Positions 26,609-35,680 of a stretch of 64,000 nucleotides of DNA are shown here, piece after piece. The stretch covers positions 1-64,000 of the forward strand of contig CAUQMS010000013.1 in NCBI GenBank assembly GCA_963519305.1, written 5' to 3'. The position numbers and the translations under genes are program-made. Below the pieces are notes generated by a model. The model saw nothing but the letters and a program-made list of their open reading frames with translations. It was not told the origin of the DNA and searched no databases. Source of the DNA: Ewingella sp963519305. Lineage in GTDB: Bacteria > Pseudomonadota > Gammaproteobacteria > Enterobacterales > Enterobacteriaceae. Every line of letters starts with the position of its first letter. Position 1 is the stretch's first letter.

Positions 26609-27626
26609 ACTGCGCTGCTGCCTCAATATGATCGATGCGCGACTGCATGGCCGGGTGCGTGCTCAGCCAGTCTGGCAAACCGCTACCCTGCTCATCTTTA
26701 GATTCCGCCACGAGCAGACGGAACATATCGGCCATCTGCGTCAGTGAACGCCCCTGACGTTTCATTTCGGCAATCGCCCACTCATCGGCCTCCTGCTCCA
26801 TTCCGCGCGAAAACTGTAACTCGTTAGCCAGAGAAGCCGCCTGTAACAACGTATCACCTACACCGCTGACGTCGCCGGTCATCCACAACAGGCTGAGCGA
26901 CACCAGCGAGGAGCGCACCAGCATACGCATCGGGTGACGGTAAACGTGATGGGCCATCTCATGCAGCATCACGGCCGCCAGCGCGTCATCGCTGGGGCTG
27001 AGTGCCACCAGCTTGTCGCTGAGCACCAGCGTACCGTCGGTCAGCATAAAAGCGTTGGCGACATCAGGAATGCTCATCAACTTGAGGGTAACCGGCGTAC
27101 GGCCCTCACGCAGCAGATCAGGCAATACCTGCCGGAACAGGGCTTCGGTCTGCGTTTGCTGCGCTAAGGGCAGTGCCGTCGGTTTGAAATTGCTGGCCTG
27201 AAGTAGCGTCATCGTATGACGCCCCACACTTTGTTCGACGGAGGTCGGAATGCGCACCGCAATGGCGTTACTGGCCCACGGCAGTAAACCGTAGACGTAG
27301 AACACAATCAGCAGGCAGGTCGCCAGCAGTGTGGCAATCACGCCGCGTTTATGGCTCTCCATCCGGTGCACCAGACCAGGTTTGCGCCGCTGCTGATACC
27401 AGTGGCGGAAAGCCTTGTCGTCGGCAGGCACGAAACGGCCGCCGTCAGGAAAAGTGAGAAACAACGGAATGTTGCCGAGTGCATCGGACACCGAGATCTC
27501 AGACAAGGTGAACGTCTGCGTGACGTCTTGCACGGACAGCGTCAGGCGTTTTTCATCGCCTAAAAAGAGACGGGCAGCCTCGCGAGCTGCCCGTCCGGGA
27601 GGCTGATAAAAGCCTTCAAGCGTCAT
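26607..27626 (-). CDS. M48-family zinc metallopeptidase, membrane-anchored
   Basis: This 339-residue protein has a soluble N-terminal part, one clear membrane segment (VIATLLATCLLIVFYVYGLL, about residues 105-125) and a C-terminal M48 catalytic domain. The domain has the zinc motif HEMAHH and a downstream EQEADEWA that supplies the third ligand. M48 enzymes such as HtpX and BepA take part in envelope protein quality control. It starts 3 nt after the yjgN stop, so the two form an operon; DUF898-M48 pairs occur elsewhere. The substrate is unknown. It is not in the E. coli valS-yjgN interval as I recall it. Confidence 0.85.
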   Translation of the reverse strand: MTLEGFYQPPGRAAREAARLFLGDEKRLTLSVQDVTQTFTLSEISVSDALGNIPLFLTFPDGGRFVPADDKAFRHWYQQRRKPGLVHRMESHKRGVIATLLATCLLIVFYVYGLLPWASNAIAVRIPTSVEQSVGRHTMTLLQASNFKPTALPLAQQTQTEALFRQVLPDLLREGRTPVTLKLMSIPDVANAFMLTDGTLVLSDKLVALSPSDDALAAVMLHEMAHHVYRHPMRMLVRSSLVSLSLLWMTGDVSGVGDTLLQAASLANELQFSRGMEQEADEWAIAEMKRQGRSLTQMADMFRLLVAESKDEQGSGLPDWLSTHPAMQSRIDHIEAAAQ

Positions 27627-27629
27627 GCA

Positions 27630-28820
27630 TTATATTCCGACGCCGAGATCAAACGCCTGCGCGACTTCTTCCGCTACTGCCGTATTCGCGGTGTCATGAT
27701 GCGCCTGCACGTTCAGTAGGGAAAGATCACCCTCAACCGCCGTACAGTTAGCGATGTAACGCGCATAACGCACATGCGCCACCGGCGTCGCCAGACCCAG
27801 CGAGAAGATAACGATCAGCGAGTTGGTGAACAGCAGACCGAGATACGGCAGGGTTTTCATCGATGAATGCAGCTGCACGTGGCCATCAATTTTGGTCTGG
27901 TTAAAGACATAATTGCGGATCGCCACCACCTGATAGCTGGCAACCACCAGCGCACCGACGAAAATAATCACCATCGACATAAAGAAGTTAAAGAAATAAC
28001 TCATCATGATGGCGTTGGTGGTGTCGGCGGAGATCCCCCCCAGCAGAACAATTTGATACAGCGTGAAGATGAATGAGCCCATCATCCACAAAGCCGCAAT
28101 CAGGAACGGCACAAACAGCAGCAGACCCAACAGGCTATATTTAATGAAAGCACGTTTCTTTAATGCAGCCTGGAAAGGCGCATTGCCGAAGAACATATTG
28201 TTCACGTACAGATCATGTTGCATGGCGCTGATGGTGCCCTGCACCGCCGCACCGCCCAATATCAGACCGACCACAACGATAAGCACAGCCAGCAGCATTG
28301 CGGACATACTGCCGATTTGCATCGCCACAAGCACAATGACCGCGACAGGGAGATAAAGCGCCAGCATCAGCAAGATCGGACAGATATACATAGTCCAGTA
28401 GGCGCGGCCCACTTTGCAGTGATAGTTAAAACGCACGCCACGGAAGCTGGTCATGATGGCGTTATAGCGCCAGCTGCGGATAATGATCCAGGGCAGCAAT
28501 GCCAGAAATGCCAGGACAAAGAGAGGCCCTAACTTCGGCATCATTAAAACCAGAATATAAAATACAATGATTCCTGCCACGACCAGCAGACGCCCTTTCA
28601 ATATTTGCATCGGCTTCGCGTGGTAATCGAAACGATCGCCATTAATTTCCGTGTTACCCAGGAAATAACGACGACGCCTGACCGTCGCCCACGCGGAGTA
28701 AATTCCTAACGTGATAATGGTCAGTAACGCATTGACTAACCAAATCGCGAAATACTCCCCACCCCTGCCATGAAAACGAACCGGATGGTATGACTCGTTA
28801 AGATTTTTATTATCAGACAT
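27630..28820 (-). CDS. yjgN: DUF898 inner-membrane protein YjgN
   Basis: This is a polytopic membrane protein of about 396 residues with several long hydrophobic segments (for example LLVVAGIIVFYILVLMM) and the DUF898 motif FHGRGGEYFAIWLVNALLT near the start. It matches E. coli YjgN in family and position beside valS and yjgM. The function is not established. The frame opens with a TTG at 28844, but the ATG at 28820 (MSDNKNLNES) is better placed behind an AGGA site. It is the first gene of a two-gene operon with the M48 peptidase. Confidence 0.87.
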   Translation of the reverse strand: MSDNKNLNESYHPVRFHGRGGEYFAIWLVNALLTIITLGIYSAWATVRRRRYFLGNTEINGDRFDYHAKPMQILKGRLLVVAGIIVFYILVLMMPKLGPLFVLAFLALLPWIIIRSWRYNAIMTSFRGVRFNYHCKVGRAYWTMYICPILLMLALYLPVAVIVLVAMQIGSMSAMLLAVLIVVVGLILGGAAVQGTISAMQHDLYVNNMFFGNAPFQAALKKRAFIKYSLLGLLLFVPFLIAALWMMGSFIFTLYQIVLLGGISADTTNAIMMSYFFNFFMSMVIIFVGALVVASYQVVAIRNYVFNQTKIDGHVQLHSSMKTLPYLGLLFTNSLIVIFSLGLATPVAHVRYARYIANCTAVEGDLSLLNVQAHHDTANTAVAEEVAQAFDLGVGI

Positions 28821-29019
28821 TTTTATCTTTCGTCCTGAAAGCAATAAGAAACCGTCTCTCTTAAAAAAGAGAGAGGATAAGTACCCAATGGAACGCTGAA
28901 GATTTAATCACGCACGTATACATTCAGGCAATGAATTATTCACATTTAAGATGAAAAAGATTCTCATTAAGCCACTAAAAACCTCAGGAAGTGCGTGCAG
29001 CGTTGCATCTGCGCGCCTT

Positions 29020-29146
29020 TATACCCTAAATAATTCGAGGTGCAGGAAGGCGGCAAGTAAGAGAATCCCCAGAAGCATAGATAACTATGTGACTGGGGTG
29101 AACTAACGTAGCCAACGTACATGCAGCTTGAAGTATGACGGGTATA
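29020..29146. repeat. ERIC element (enterobacterial repetitive intergenic consensus)
   Basis: This 127-bp element is bounded by the inverted ends TATACCC (29020-29026) and GGGTATA (29140-29146). It contains the ERIC core GAATCCCCAGAAGC and GTGACTGGGGTGAAC around a central palindrome. It is the standard full length. It lies in the divergent yjgN-yjgM gap (28821-29202), the rest of which shows only AT-rich promoter-like sequence. Confidence 0.92.
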
Positions 29147-29202
29147 GATGGTATTAAGTCGGACTGATCTGTGTAACGCCAATACAAAACCGAGTGAGTA
29201 AT

Positions 29203-29706
29203 ATGTCTACCGCAACGCCCCTGAGTCTGCTGGTGCGCCCTATCCGTCCTGAAGATAATGCCGCCATTGCCAATGTGATCCGCCATGTGTCCGCTGAGTT
29301 CGGCCTGACTGCCGACAAAGGCTATACAGTGGCCGACCCCAATCTCGATCATTTATACGAGATTTACAGCCAGCCACGCTGCGCCTATTGGGTCGTCGAG
29401 CTCGATGGACAGATCGCCGGCGGCGGTGGTGTAGCGCCTTTAAGCGGCGGAGAAGCAGATTTATGCGAATTGCAGAAGATGTATTTCCTTCCTTCATTAC
29501 GCGGCCAGGGTTTAGCCAAAAAACTGGCATTGCAGGCGATGGAATTTGCCCGCACTCAGGCATTTGCACGCTGCTATTTAGAAACCACCGCCAGCCTGAC
29601 GCAGGCCATTGTCCTGTACGAGCGTCTGGGATTTGAGCATATTGATGGTGCGCTCGGCAGCACCGGCCATACCGACTGTGAAGTCACTATGCTGAAATAC
29701 CTCTAA
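29203..29706 (+). CDS. yjgM: GNAT-family acetyltransferase YjgM
   Basis: This is a GNAT N-acetyltransferase of 167 residues, the length of E. coli YjgM. The acetyl-CoA loop is visible in MYFLPSLRGQGLAKKLALQAM, read as LRGQGLAKKL (the Q/RxxGxG/A motif), followed by the C-terminal LYERLGFEHIDGALGSTGH. A GTG at 29194 is in frame, but the ATG at 29203 sits at a suitable distance from GAGTGAG. The position next to yjgN agrees with E. coli. The substrate is unknown. Confidence 0.88.
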   Translation: MSTATPLSLLVRPIRPEDNAAIANVIRHVSAEFGLTADKGYTVADPNLDHLYEIYSQPRCAYWVVELDGQIAGGGGVAPLSGGEADLCELQKMYFLPSLRGQGLAKKLALQAMEFARTQAFARCYLETTASLTQAIVLYERLGFEHIDGALGSTGHTDCEVTMLKYL

Positions 29707-29742
29707 TTATCGGCTTGTTTAACCGCTGGCGCAGGAAGCAGA

Positions 29743-30495
29743 ATGTTCACTTATAAAGAAATTTCGACGCTGAACGAACTGGAGTTGATGGTCTATAACA
29801 CCATCATTAAAAATACGGATAAGGTGATGTATATGACCATCCGTGAACTCGCTGATGTCGCCGGAGTTTCTACTACCACCGTCCTGCGTTTCTGTAAAAA
29901 AATGAATTGCGACGGGTATTCTGAATTCCGCATCCGTTTTAAATTACATCTTGAGCGCGATGAGATTGCGCCGGTGTCATTTGGCATCAGCGAAATCATC
30001 AGTTATTTCAAAAGTATTAATAACAGTGAATTCGATGAACTGTTAGATCTCGCTGCTGCGCAAATAGCGGCAACGCGACGTATTATATTTGTCGGGATTG
30101 GTACTTCCGGAGCCTTGGGAAAATATAGCGCACGCTTCTTCTCCAACATTGGAAAGTTCAGCACGTATATTGACGACCCTTATTATCCGATTAACAGCGA
30201 TATGTATCAGGATGCCATCGCGATTATTCTTTCTGTTTCCGGTGAAACCGAGGAAATTATCCGCATTGCCAGCCAGTTCAGCCTGCAAAACTGTAAAATC
30301 ATCAGCCTGACCAACAGCGAGAACTCCACGCTGGCGCGCATGGCGGACCTCAACATCTCCTACCACATGCCACCTATCCTGCTCGAAGGCCACTATAATA
30401 TTACGACGCAGATCCCAGTTTTGTATATTATCGAAACGATTGGCAAAAAATTACCGACATTAATTACCTCCGGTATTGTCCCACGCCCGAAATAA
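29743..30495 (+). CDS. RpiR/MurR-family transcriptional regulator of the beta-glucoside genes
   Basis: This 250-residue regulator has an N-terminal HTH_6 domain (TIRELADVAGVSTTTVLRFCKKM, recognition helix about residues 40-58) and a C-terminal SIS sugar-phosphate-binding domain (IIFVGIGTSGALGKYSARF; SVSGETEEIIRIA). Such proteins sense phosphosugars. It lies directly upstream of a PTS transporter and a phospho-beta-glucosidase on the same strand, so it very likely controls them in response to a phosphorylated beta-glucoside. It follows yjgM by only 36 nt. Confidence 0.85.
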   Translation: MFTYKEISTLNELELMVYNTIIKNTDKVMYMTIRELADVAGVSTTTVLRFCKKMNCDGYSEFRIRFKLHLERDEIAPVSFGISEIISYFKSINNSEFDELLDLAAAQIAATRRIIFVGIGTSGALGKYSARFFSNIGKFSTYIDDPYYPINSDMYQDAIAIILSVSGETEEIIRIASQFSLQNCKIISLTNSENSTLARMADLNISYHMPPILLEGHYNITTQIPVLYIIETIGKKLPTLITSGIVPRPK

Positions 30496-30526
30496 AACAG
30501 GGCGTTTTACACTTGTGACATCTACC

Positions 30527-30539
30527 AAATACCGTATTT
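30527..30539. promoter_or_regulatory. Palindrome upstream of PTS gene (candidate RpiR operator)
   Basis: AAATAC-C-GTATTT is a perfect palindrome 116 bp before the PTS start codon. A TGTGA half-site of a CRP box lies just upstream (about 30515). Both are plausible control elements for the sugar operon, but neither is proven. Confidence 0.35.
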
Positions 30540-30654
30540 TGTTATATCGTGACTTCGTTTCTCCTTTTGTTACACTCCCGCCCGAAACCTAAAAAAATAT
30601 TAATAATAATCTTACCTCTCAGTTCGAGTAATACACTGTACCTGGAGAATTATA

Positions 30655-32193
30655 ATGGCGATTGATTACGCTCAGACTGCTCAAGATATTTTGAAATACA
30701 TCGATGGCGATAATAATGTGATTAGTGTCACACATTGTGCAACGCGATTACGTTTTATTTTAAAAGATAATAGCGCTGTCGAAAAAGAAGAATTAAAACG
30801 CGTCAAAGGTGTGATCACTGTTATTGAAGCCGGTGGCCAGATGCAGGTCGTGATCGGCAATCACGTGAGTGACGCGTATAAGCAGGTGCTGAAACTGATC
30901 ACCGTTGATGAAAATGCCCCGGTATCAGCGCCCAATGTCGGTATCGTCAGCCGCGTCATGGACGTCATCTCCAGCATTTTTACCCCCTTCCTTTATCAGC
31001 TCGCCGCCTGCGGTATTTTACAGGGGATTATTTCTTTCCTCGCCGCAGTCGGGCTTATGGATGCCAGCAGTGGCACCTACCGTATTCTTAACTTTGTTTC
31101 ATGGACGGCATTTACCTTCCTGCCGGTGATGATCGCCTTCACCGCCGCAAAAAAATTCAACGTCAATCCTTTCACCGCCGTGATCACCGCCTGCGCGCTC
31201 ATCAGCCCTGATTACATGAACATGCTGACGGCGTTCAAGATCACATCCATCAACTCCGCCGATCCAGCCATGCAGCAGTTAATGCGTGAAGCGGTGAATA
31301 ATCCGGAAATTGCCCGTATCCTGACGGATGTCGTCGGCATTCCAATTGCCTCGCCGACGCTCGATTTCCTCGGAATTCCGGTGAAATACCTAAGTTATAC
31401 CGCTTCTGTTATCCCGGTCATTCTGATGGTCTGGGCGATGTCTTACATCGAACGTTTCTTCAATAAAGTGCTGCCAATCGTTATCCGTAACCTTTTCACG
31501 CCGATGTTTTGTATCGCCATTATGGTACCGATGACGCTGCTGGTCTTCGGCCCTGTAGGCAACCTGATTGGCGGCGCGATTGGTGGCGTTTATAACTATC
31601 TTTACCACCTCAGCCCGACGGTAGCCGGATTCGTCGTCGGTGCATTCTGGCAACCTCTGGTCACGCTGGGGGTTCACTGGGGCATTACCCCGGTCACCGT
31701 CGGCAACTACGCGACACTCGGCTACGACACCTTTACCGGCCTGCAGGCTTCCGCTGTCTTCGCGATGACCGGCAGCATGTTCGGCGTCTACCTGAAAACC
31801 CGCAGCCGCGAAATGAAAGGTATCTCCCTGTCCGCGGGTGTTACCGGCCTGTTCGGTATTACTGAACCCGCAATTTACGGTGTCGCCCTGCGTCTCAAAA
31901 AACCTTTCCTGTGCAGCTGTGTCGCGGGCGGTATCGGCGGTGCGATTGCCGGTTCCTTCAACGCAGTTTCATGGAGCTACTGCCTGCCGGGCATTGCCGT
32001 GCTGCCGGTGTTTTTCAAAGAAGGTCACATGCCGCAATTCCTCGGCTTCCTGCTGTCGATAAGCGTCGCGTTCGTACTCGCCGCAGTGTTCACTTATCTG
32101 GTGGGTTTCAACGATGAAGTGGAAGCTGCACCGAAAGCCAGTACAAAAGCCGCAGAAACACCCGCACCACAGGCACAGTTAAATCAGGTCTGA
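30655..32193 (+). CDS. PTS beta-glucoside transporter, EIIBC components
   Basis: This membrane permease phosphorylates its sugar during uptake. The 512-residue chain has an N-terminal EIIB domain with the phosphorylated Cys in VTHCATRLRF (about residue 27) and VIGNHV. A glucose/beta-glucoside-type EIIC domain of about ten membrane spans follows, with the signature GITEPAIYGVALR. The chain ends in an Ala/Pro-rich tail without an EIIA domain, so EIIA must come from elsewhere, probably the glucose EIIA (Crr). A GGAG ribosome binding site precedes the ATG. It forms an operon with the GH1 gene. Confidence 0.9.
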   Translation: MAIDYAQTAQDILKYIDGDNNVISVTHCATRLRFILKDNSAVEKEELKRVKGVITVIEAGGQMQVVIGNHVSDAYKQVLKLITVDENAPVSAPNVGIVSRVMDVISSIFTPFLYQLAACGILQGIISFLAAVGLMDASSGTYRILNFVSWTAFTFLPVMIAFTAAKKFNVNPFTAVITACALISPDYMNMLTAFKITSINSADPAMQQLMREAVNNPEIARILTDVVGIPIASPTLDFLGIPVKYLSYTASVIPVILMVWAMSYIERFFNKVLPIVIRNLFTPMFCIAIMVPMTLLVFGPVGNLIGGAIGGVYNYLYHLSPTVAGFVVGAFWQPLVTLGVHWGITPVTVGNYATLGYDTFTGLQASAVFAMTGSMFGVYLKTRSREMKGISLSAGVTGLFGITEPAIYGVALRLKKPFLCSCVAGGIGGAIAGSFNAVSWSYCLPGIAVLPVFFKEGHMPQFLGFLLSISVAFVLAAVFTYLVGFNDEVEAAPKASTKAAETPAPQAQLNQV

Positions 32194-32252
32194 GTAACCG
32201 TATTCCAATTAGAGGGCGGACAGTTGTCCGCCCGTAGTGAGGGAGAATGAGT

Positions 32253-33689
32253 ATGAATAGTCAGCAATTACCGAAAGATTTCTTATGGGGCGGCGCGGTT
32301 GCTGCGCACCAGGTCGAAGGCGGCTGGAATAAAGGCGGCAAAGGCGTGAGCATCGCCGATGTGCTGTCCGGCGGTTCGCACGGTGTGGATCGTGTGATGA
32401 CCGATGGCGTGCTGGACGGTTATCGCTACCCGAACCATGAAGCGGTAGATTTCTATTCGCACTACAAGGAAGACATCGCGCTGTTTGCCGAGATGGGTTT
32501 CAAATGTTTCCGCACCTCGATCGCCTGGACACGTATTTTCCCTAACGGCGATGATCTGCAACCCAACGAAGCCGGCCTGCAATTTTATGACGACATGTTC
32601 GATGAACTGCTTAAATACGGCATCGAACCGGTGATCACCCTGTCGCATTTCGAGATGCCGTGGCATCTGGTGAAAGAGTACGGCGGCTGGAAAAACCGCA
32701 AAGTGGTCGATTTCTTTGTGAAATTCAGTGAAGTGGTGCTCGAGCGTTATAAGGGCAAAGTGAAGTACTGGATGACCTTCAACGAGATAAACAATCAGCG
32801 CAACTGGAAGTACCCGTTATTCGGTTACTGCTGTTCCGGCGTGATATTCACCGAACAGGAAAACCCGGAAGAGACCATGTATCAGGTGTTGCACCACCAG
32901 TTCGTGGCCAGCGCCAAAGTGGTTAAACTCGGTCATGCCATTAATCCTGATTTCCAGATTGGCTGCATGGTCGCCATGGTGCCGCTCTATCCGTTCTCCT
33001 GTCATCCGGATGATGTGATGTACTCCGTAGAAGCCATGCGTGAGCGCTACCTGTTTGGCGACGTGCACATGCGCGGCTACTACCCGTCGTACATTCTGAA
33101 AGAGTGGGAACGACGCGGCTTCAACATCAAAATGGAAGAAGGCGATCTCCAGGCTCTGCGCGAAGGCTGTGCCGATTACATGGGCCTGAGTTACTACATG
33201 AGTAACGCCGTGTCTGCGCATACTCCAGGCGATGACAACGGACTGTCCGGCTTTGCGGGCAGCGTGCCGAATCCGCACGTGAAAGCCTCCGACTGGGGCT
33301 GGCAGATTGACCCGGTTGGCCTGCGTTATTCGCTGAGCGTGCTATACGAGCGTTATCAGAAACCGTTATTCATTGTTGAAAACGGCTTCGGCGCCATCGA
33401 CAAAGCCGGACCTGACGGCATGATCCACGATGATTACCGCATCGCCTATCTGAAGGCCCACATCGAACAGATGATGAAAGCAGTGTTTGAAGATGGCGTA
33501 GACCTGATGGGTTACACCCCGTGGGGCTGCATTGACTGCGTGTCATTCACCACCGGCGAATACAGCAAACGTTACGGATTTATCCACGTGGATAAAAACG
33601 ATGATGGTACCGGCACCATGGCGCGGTCACGTAAGCAGAGTTTTGAGTGGTATAAGAAGGTGATTTGCAGCAACGGGGAAGATATCTAA
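32253..33689 (+). CDS. GH1 6-phospho-beta-glucosidase
   Basis: This enzyme hydrolyses the phosphorylated beta-glucosides delivered by the upstream PTS. The 478-residue protein has the GH1 start LPKDFLWGGAVAAHQVEGGW, the acid/base Glu in MTFNEINNQ and the nucleophile in IVENGFGAIDKAG. The C-terminal YGFIHVDKNDDGTGTMARSRKQSFEWYKKVI is of the phospho-glucosidase type, where Ser/Lys/Tyr bind the phosphate (SRKQSFEWYKK). The ATG at 32253 is chosen over 32247 because the GAGGGAG site would be one base from the earlier codon. It resembles BglA/AscB; which one cannot be told. Confidence 0.9.
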   Translation: MNSQQLPKDFLWGGAVAAHQVEGGWNKGGKGVSIADVLSGGSHGVDRVMTDGVLDGYRYPNHEAVDFYSHYKEDIALFAEMGFKCFRTSIAWTRIFPNGDDLQPNEAGLQFYDDMFDELLKYGIEPVITLSHFEMPWHLVKEYGGWKNRKVVDFFVKFSEVVLERYKGKVKYWMTFNEINNQRNWKYPLFGYCCSGVIFTEQENPEETMYQVLHHQFVASAKVVKLGHAINPDFQIGCMVAMVPLYPFSCHPDDVMYSVEAMRERYLFGDVHMRGYYPSYILKEWERRGFNIKMEEGDLQALREGCADYMGLSYYMSNAVSAHTPGDDNGLSGFAGSVPNPHVKASDWGWQIDPVGLRYSLSVLYERYQKPLFIVENGFGAIDKAGPDGMIHDDYRIAYLKAHIEQMMKAVFEDGVDLMGYTPWGCIDCVSFTTGEYSKRYGFIHVDKNDDGTGTMARSRKQSFEWYKKVICSNGEDI

Positions 33690-33750
33690 GTCGATATTGG
33701 TTGGGCTATTTTACTTGCCATTTTGCACCCAGGCAGTGCTCGCTTTTTTT

Positions 33751-33855
33751 AAGAACCGGCTCACGTACTGACTGTACGCACCGGTTCTTGCACACTGGCC
33801 GGGCGCAAACTGGCTGCGACAATAACGCCCTGAAGAATGGTCTAAAAGGCGTTAT
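33751..33855. repeat. Two adjacent long hairpins between GH1 gene and rraB
   Basis: The first hairpin pairs AAGAACCGG (33751-33759) with CCGGTTCTT (33781-33789) around an inner CGTAC-TGACT-GTACG. The second pairs ATAACGCC (33822-33829) with GGCGTTAT (33848-33855). Neither has a good T-tract. They may end the convergent transcripts or be copies of a palindromic intergenic repeat. Confidence 0.5.
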
Positions 33856-33863
33856 CCCAAAGA

Positions 33864-34292
33864 TTAATGACGTTTACCGTCATCATCTTCGTCTACCGCT
33901 TCTTCTTCGTCGCCTTCTTCGCCGTCTTCATCTTCGTCGTCGCCTTCGAAGTAGGTGCCCCAGCCGTCGTAATTGACGCCCTGAGCTTCGGCCAGGTTCA
34001 TTAACTGCTCAACCTGTGTATCGATTTGTTCGGCATTTAGCGCAATTTCGCTGATCACGTCGCAACACATCACGGTAGTGCCATCTTCAACTTCCAGCTC
34101 TTCCGCGTCGGTCACTTCATAACCCAGTTTGAAAGCTTCAACCGCGGCTTTCTCCAAAACGTCGAAATTCTCCGAAGATAAGTGGTGTTCGATAGTGTAA
34201 AGCGCGTCAGGATCGCTGCCATCTTCCAGCAGTTCTTCGATGATTAAGCGGGTTTCTTCACGTTGTTCTTCCAGCAATTCACGATTTGCCAT
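33864..34292 (-). CDS. rraB: RNase E inhibitor RraB
   Basis: RraB binds RNase E and modulates RNA decay. The 142-residue acidic protein (MANRELLEEQREETRLIIEELLEDGSDPDALY) and its Asp/Glu-rich tail match E. coli RraB (YjgD). It is divergent from argI, as in E. coli. Confidence 0.95.
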   Translation of the reverse strand: MANRELLEEQREETRLIIEELLEDGSDPDALYTIEHHLSSENFDVLEKAAVEAFKLGYEVTDAEELEVEDGTTVMCCDVISEIALNAEQIDTQVEQLMNLAEAQGVNYDGWGTYFEGDDEDEDGEEGDEEEAVDEDDDGKRH

Positions 34293-34392
34293 GCCTCAGT
34301 CCTCAATCAATGTGACGTATCTGGGCGCCATTTTCACACAGCCAAGGTTCTGCCTCCACTATAAATGACAAAGTTTTTACGTCGGGGTTGTA

Positions 34393-34431
34393 ATTGCATA
34401 TTCATACATATAAATTGAATTTATATTCATC
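34393..34431 (+). promoter_or_regulatory. Two tandem ARG boxes upstream of argI
   Basis: The downstream box TGAAT-TTAT-ATTCA (34416-34429) is a perfect ArgR half-site pair. The upstream box TGCAT-ATTC-ATACA (34395-34408) fits the same pattern with two mismatches, 21 bp away centre to centre. That is the spacing of paired ARG boxes. Repression of argI by ArgR with arginine is therefore very likely. Confidence 0.85.
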
Positions 34432-34474
34432 AAAAAATGCACAATACAATGCAAAAGCATCGGAGAGGAACACC

Positions 34475-35482
34475 ATGAGTCTTTTGAGTAAACGTCATTT
34501 CCTCAGGTTACTGGATTTTACCCCGTCAGAAATTTTATCCCTTCTCACACTCTCGGCTGAGCTTAAAGCCGCCAAGAAGAATGGCACGGAAAAAGCCCAT
34601 CTGACGGGGAAAAACATCGCGCTCATCTTCGAAAAAGACTCGACCCGTACCCGATGCTCTTTCGAAGTTGCCGCTTATGATCAGGGTGCGAAAGTCACGT
34701 ATCTCGGTCCGAGCGGCAGCCAGATCGGCCATAAAGAGTCGATGAAAGACACTGCCCGCGTGCTGGGAAGAATGTATGACGGTATTCAGTATCGCGGTTT
34801 TGGTCAGGATAAGGTCGAAACGCTGGCTGAATACTCCGGCGTGCCGGTCTGGAACGGCCTGACCAATGAGTTTCACCCAACACAGCTGCTGGCTGACCTG
34901 CTGACCATGCAGGAGCAGTTGCCGGGCCAGCCGCTCAAAGGCATGAAACTGGCCTATCTGGGGGATGCGCGTAACAACATGGGCAACTCGCTTCTCGAGG
35001 CAGCAGCGTTGTGCGGACTGGATTTACGACTGGTCGCGCCGACGGCGTGCTGGCCGGATGCGTCGCTGGTTGCGACCTGCCAGCATCTGGCACAGGAGAA
35101 TGGCGGTAACATCACCCTGACCGAAGAGATTGCCAGTGGCGTGCAAGGGGCCGACTTCCTCTACACCGACGTGTGGGTATCAATGGGTGAGCCTAAAGAG
35201 ACCTGGAAAGAGCGCATCGGCTTATTGCGGGCTTATCAGGTGAACAGCGCCATGCTGGCACTGACCGGCAATCCACAGGTGAAATTCCTGCACTGCCTGC
35301 CCGCATTCCATGACGATCAGACCACGCTTGGCCGCCAGATGGCGCAGGAGTATGACCTGCACGGCGGTATGGAAGTCACCGACGACGTATTTGAATCCGC
35401 GCACAGCGTCGTGTTTGATCAGGCTGAAAACCGCCTGCACACCATCAAAGCCGTGATGGTTGCGACACTCGGTTCTGTTTAA
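34475..35482 (+). CDS. argI: Ornithine carbamoyltransferase
   Basis: ArgI joins ornithine and carbamoyl phosphate to form citrulline in arginine synthesis. From the ATG at 34475 (MSLLSKRHFLRLLDFTPSEI, behind GGAGAGGAA) the protein has about 335 residues. It contains the carbamoyl-phosphate motif STRTR in EKDSTRTRCSFEV, the HPTQ loop in NEFHPTQLLADLL and the ornithine loop HCLPAFHD. The upstream 27 codons of the open frame cover the ARG boxes and are not coding. A terminator follows. Confidence 0.96.
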   Translation: MSLLSKRHFLRLLDFTPSEILSLLTLSAELKAAKKNGTEKAHLTGKNIALIFEKDSTRTRCSFEVAAYDQGAKVTYLGPSGSQIGHKESMKDTARVLGRMYDGIQYRGFGQDKVETLAEYSGVPVWNGLTNEFHPTQLLADLLTMQEQLPGQPLKGMKLAYLGDARNNMGNSLLEAAALCGLDLRLVAPTACWPDASLVATCQHLAQENGGNITLTEEIASGVQGADFLYTDVWVSMGEPKETWKERIGLLRAYQVNSAMLALTGNPQVKFLHCLPAFHDDQTTLGRQMAQEYDLHGGMEVTDDVFESAHSVVFDQAENRLHTIKAVMVATLGSV

Positions 35483-35492
35483 TTTTCCCACA

Positions 35493-35529
35493 GCCTGACG
35501 CAATCTTCAGCCCGCGTCAGGCCCGTTTT
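35493..35529 (+). terminator. Intrinsic terminator after argI
   Basis: GCCTGACGC (35493-35501) pairs with GCGTCAGGC (35514-35522) over a 12-nt loop and is followed by CCGTTTT. It lies eleven bases past the argI stop. Confidence 0.7.
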
Positions 35530-35680
35530 CCGCCCCACTCTTGCTCCGCTGTTTTTACATAACATTGCAGTTTTTCCCTTCATAGCGCCGCCGGAAGGCC
35601 GATTTTTCAACTAACCTTTTTAGAAAGCACTCCTTCTTTTGCCGTCTTCAGGTGAAGGGGTAAGAAAAAAGGGCACCGTT

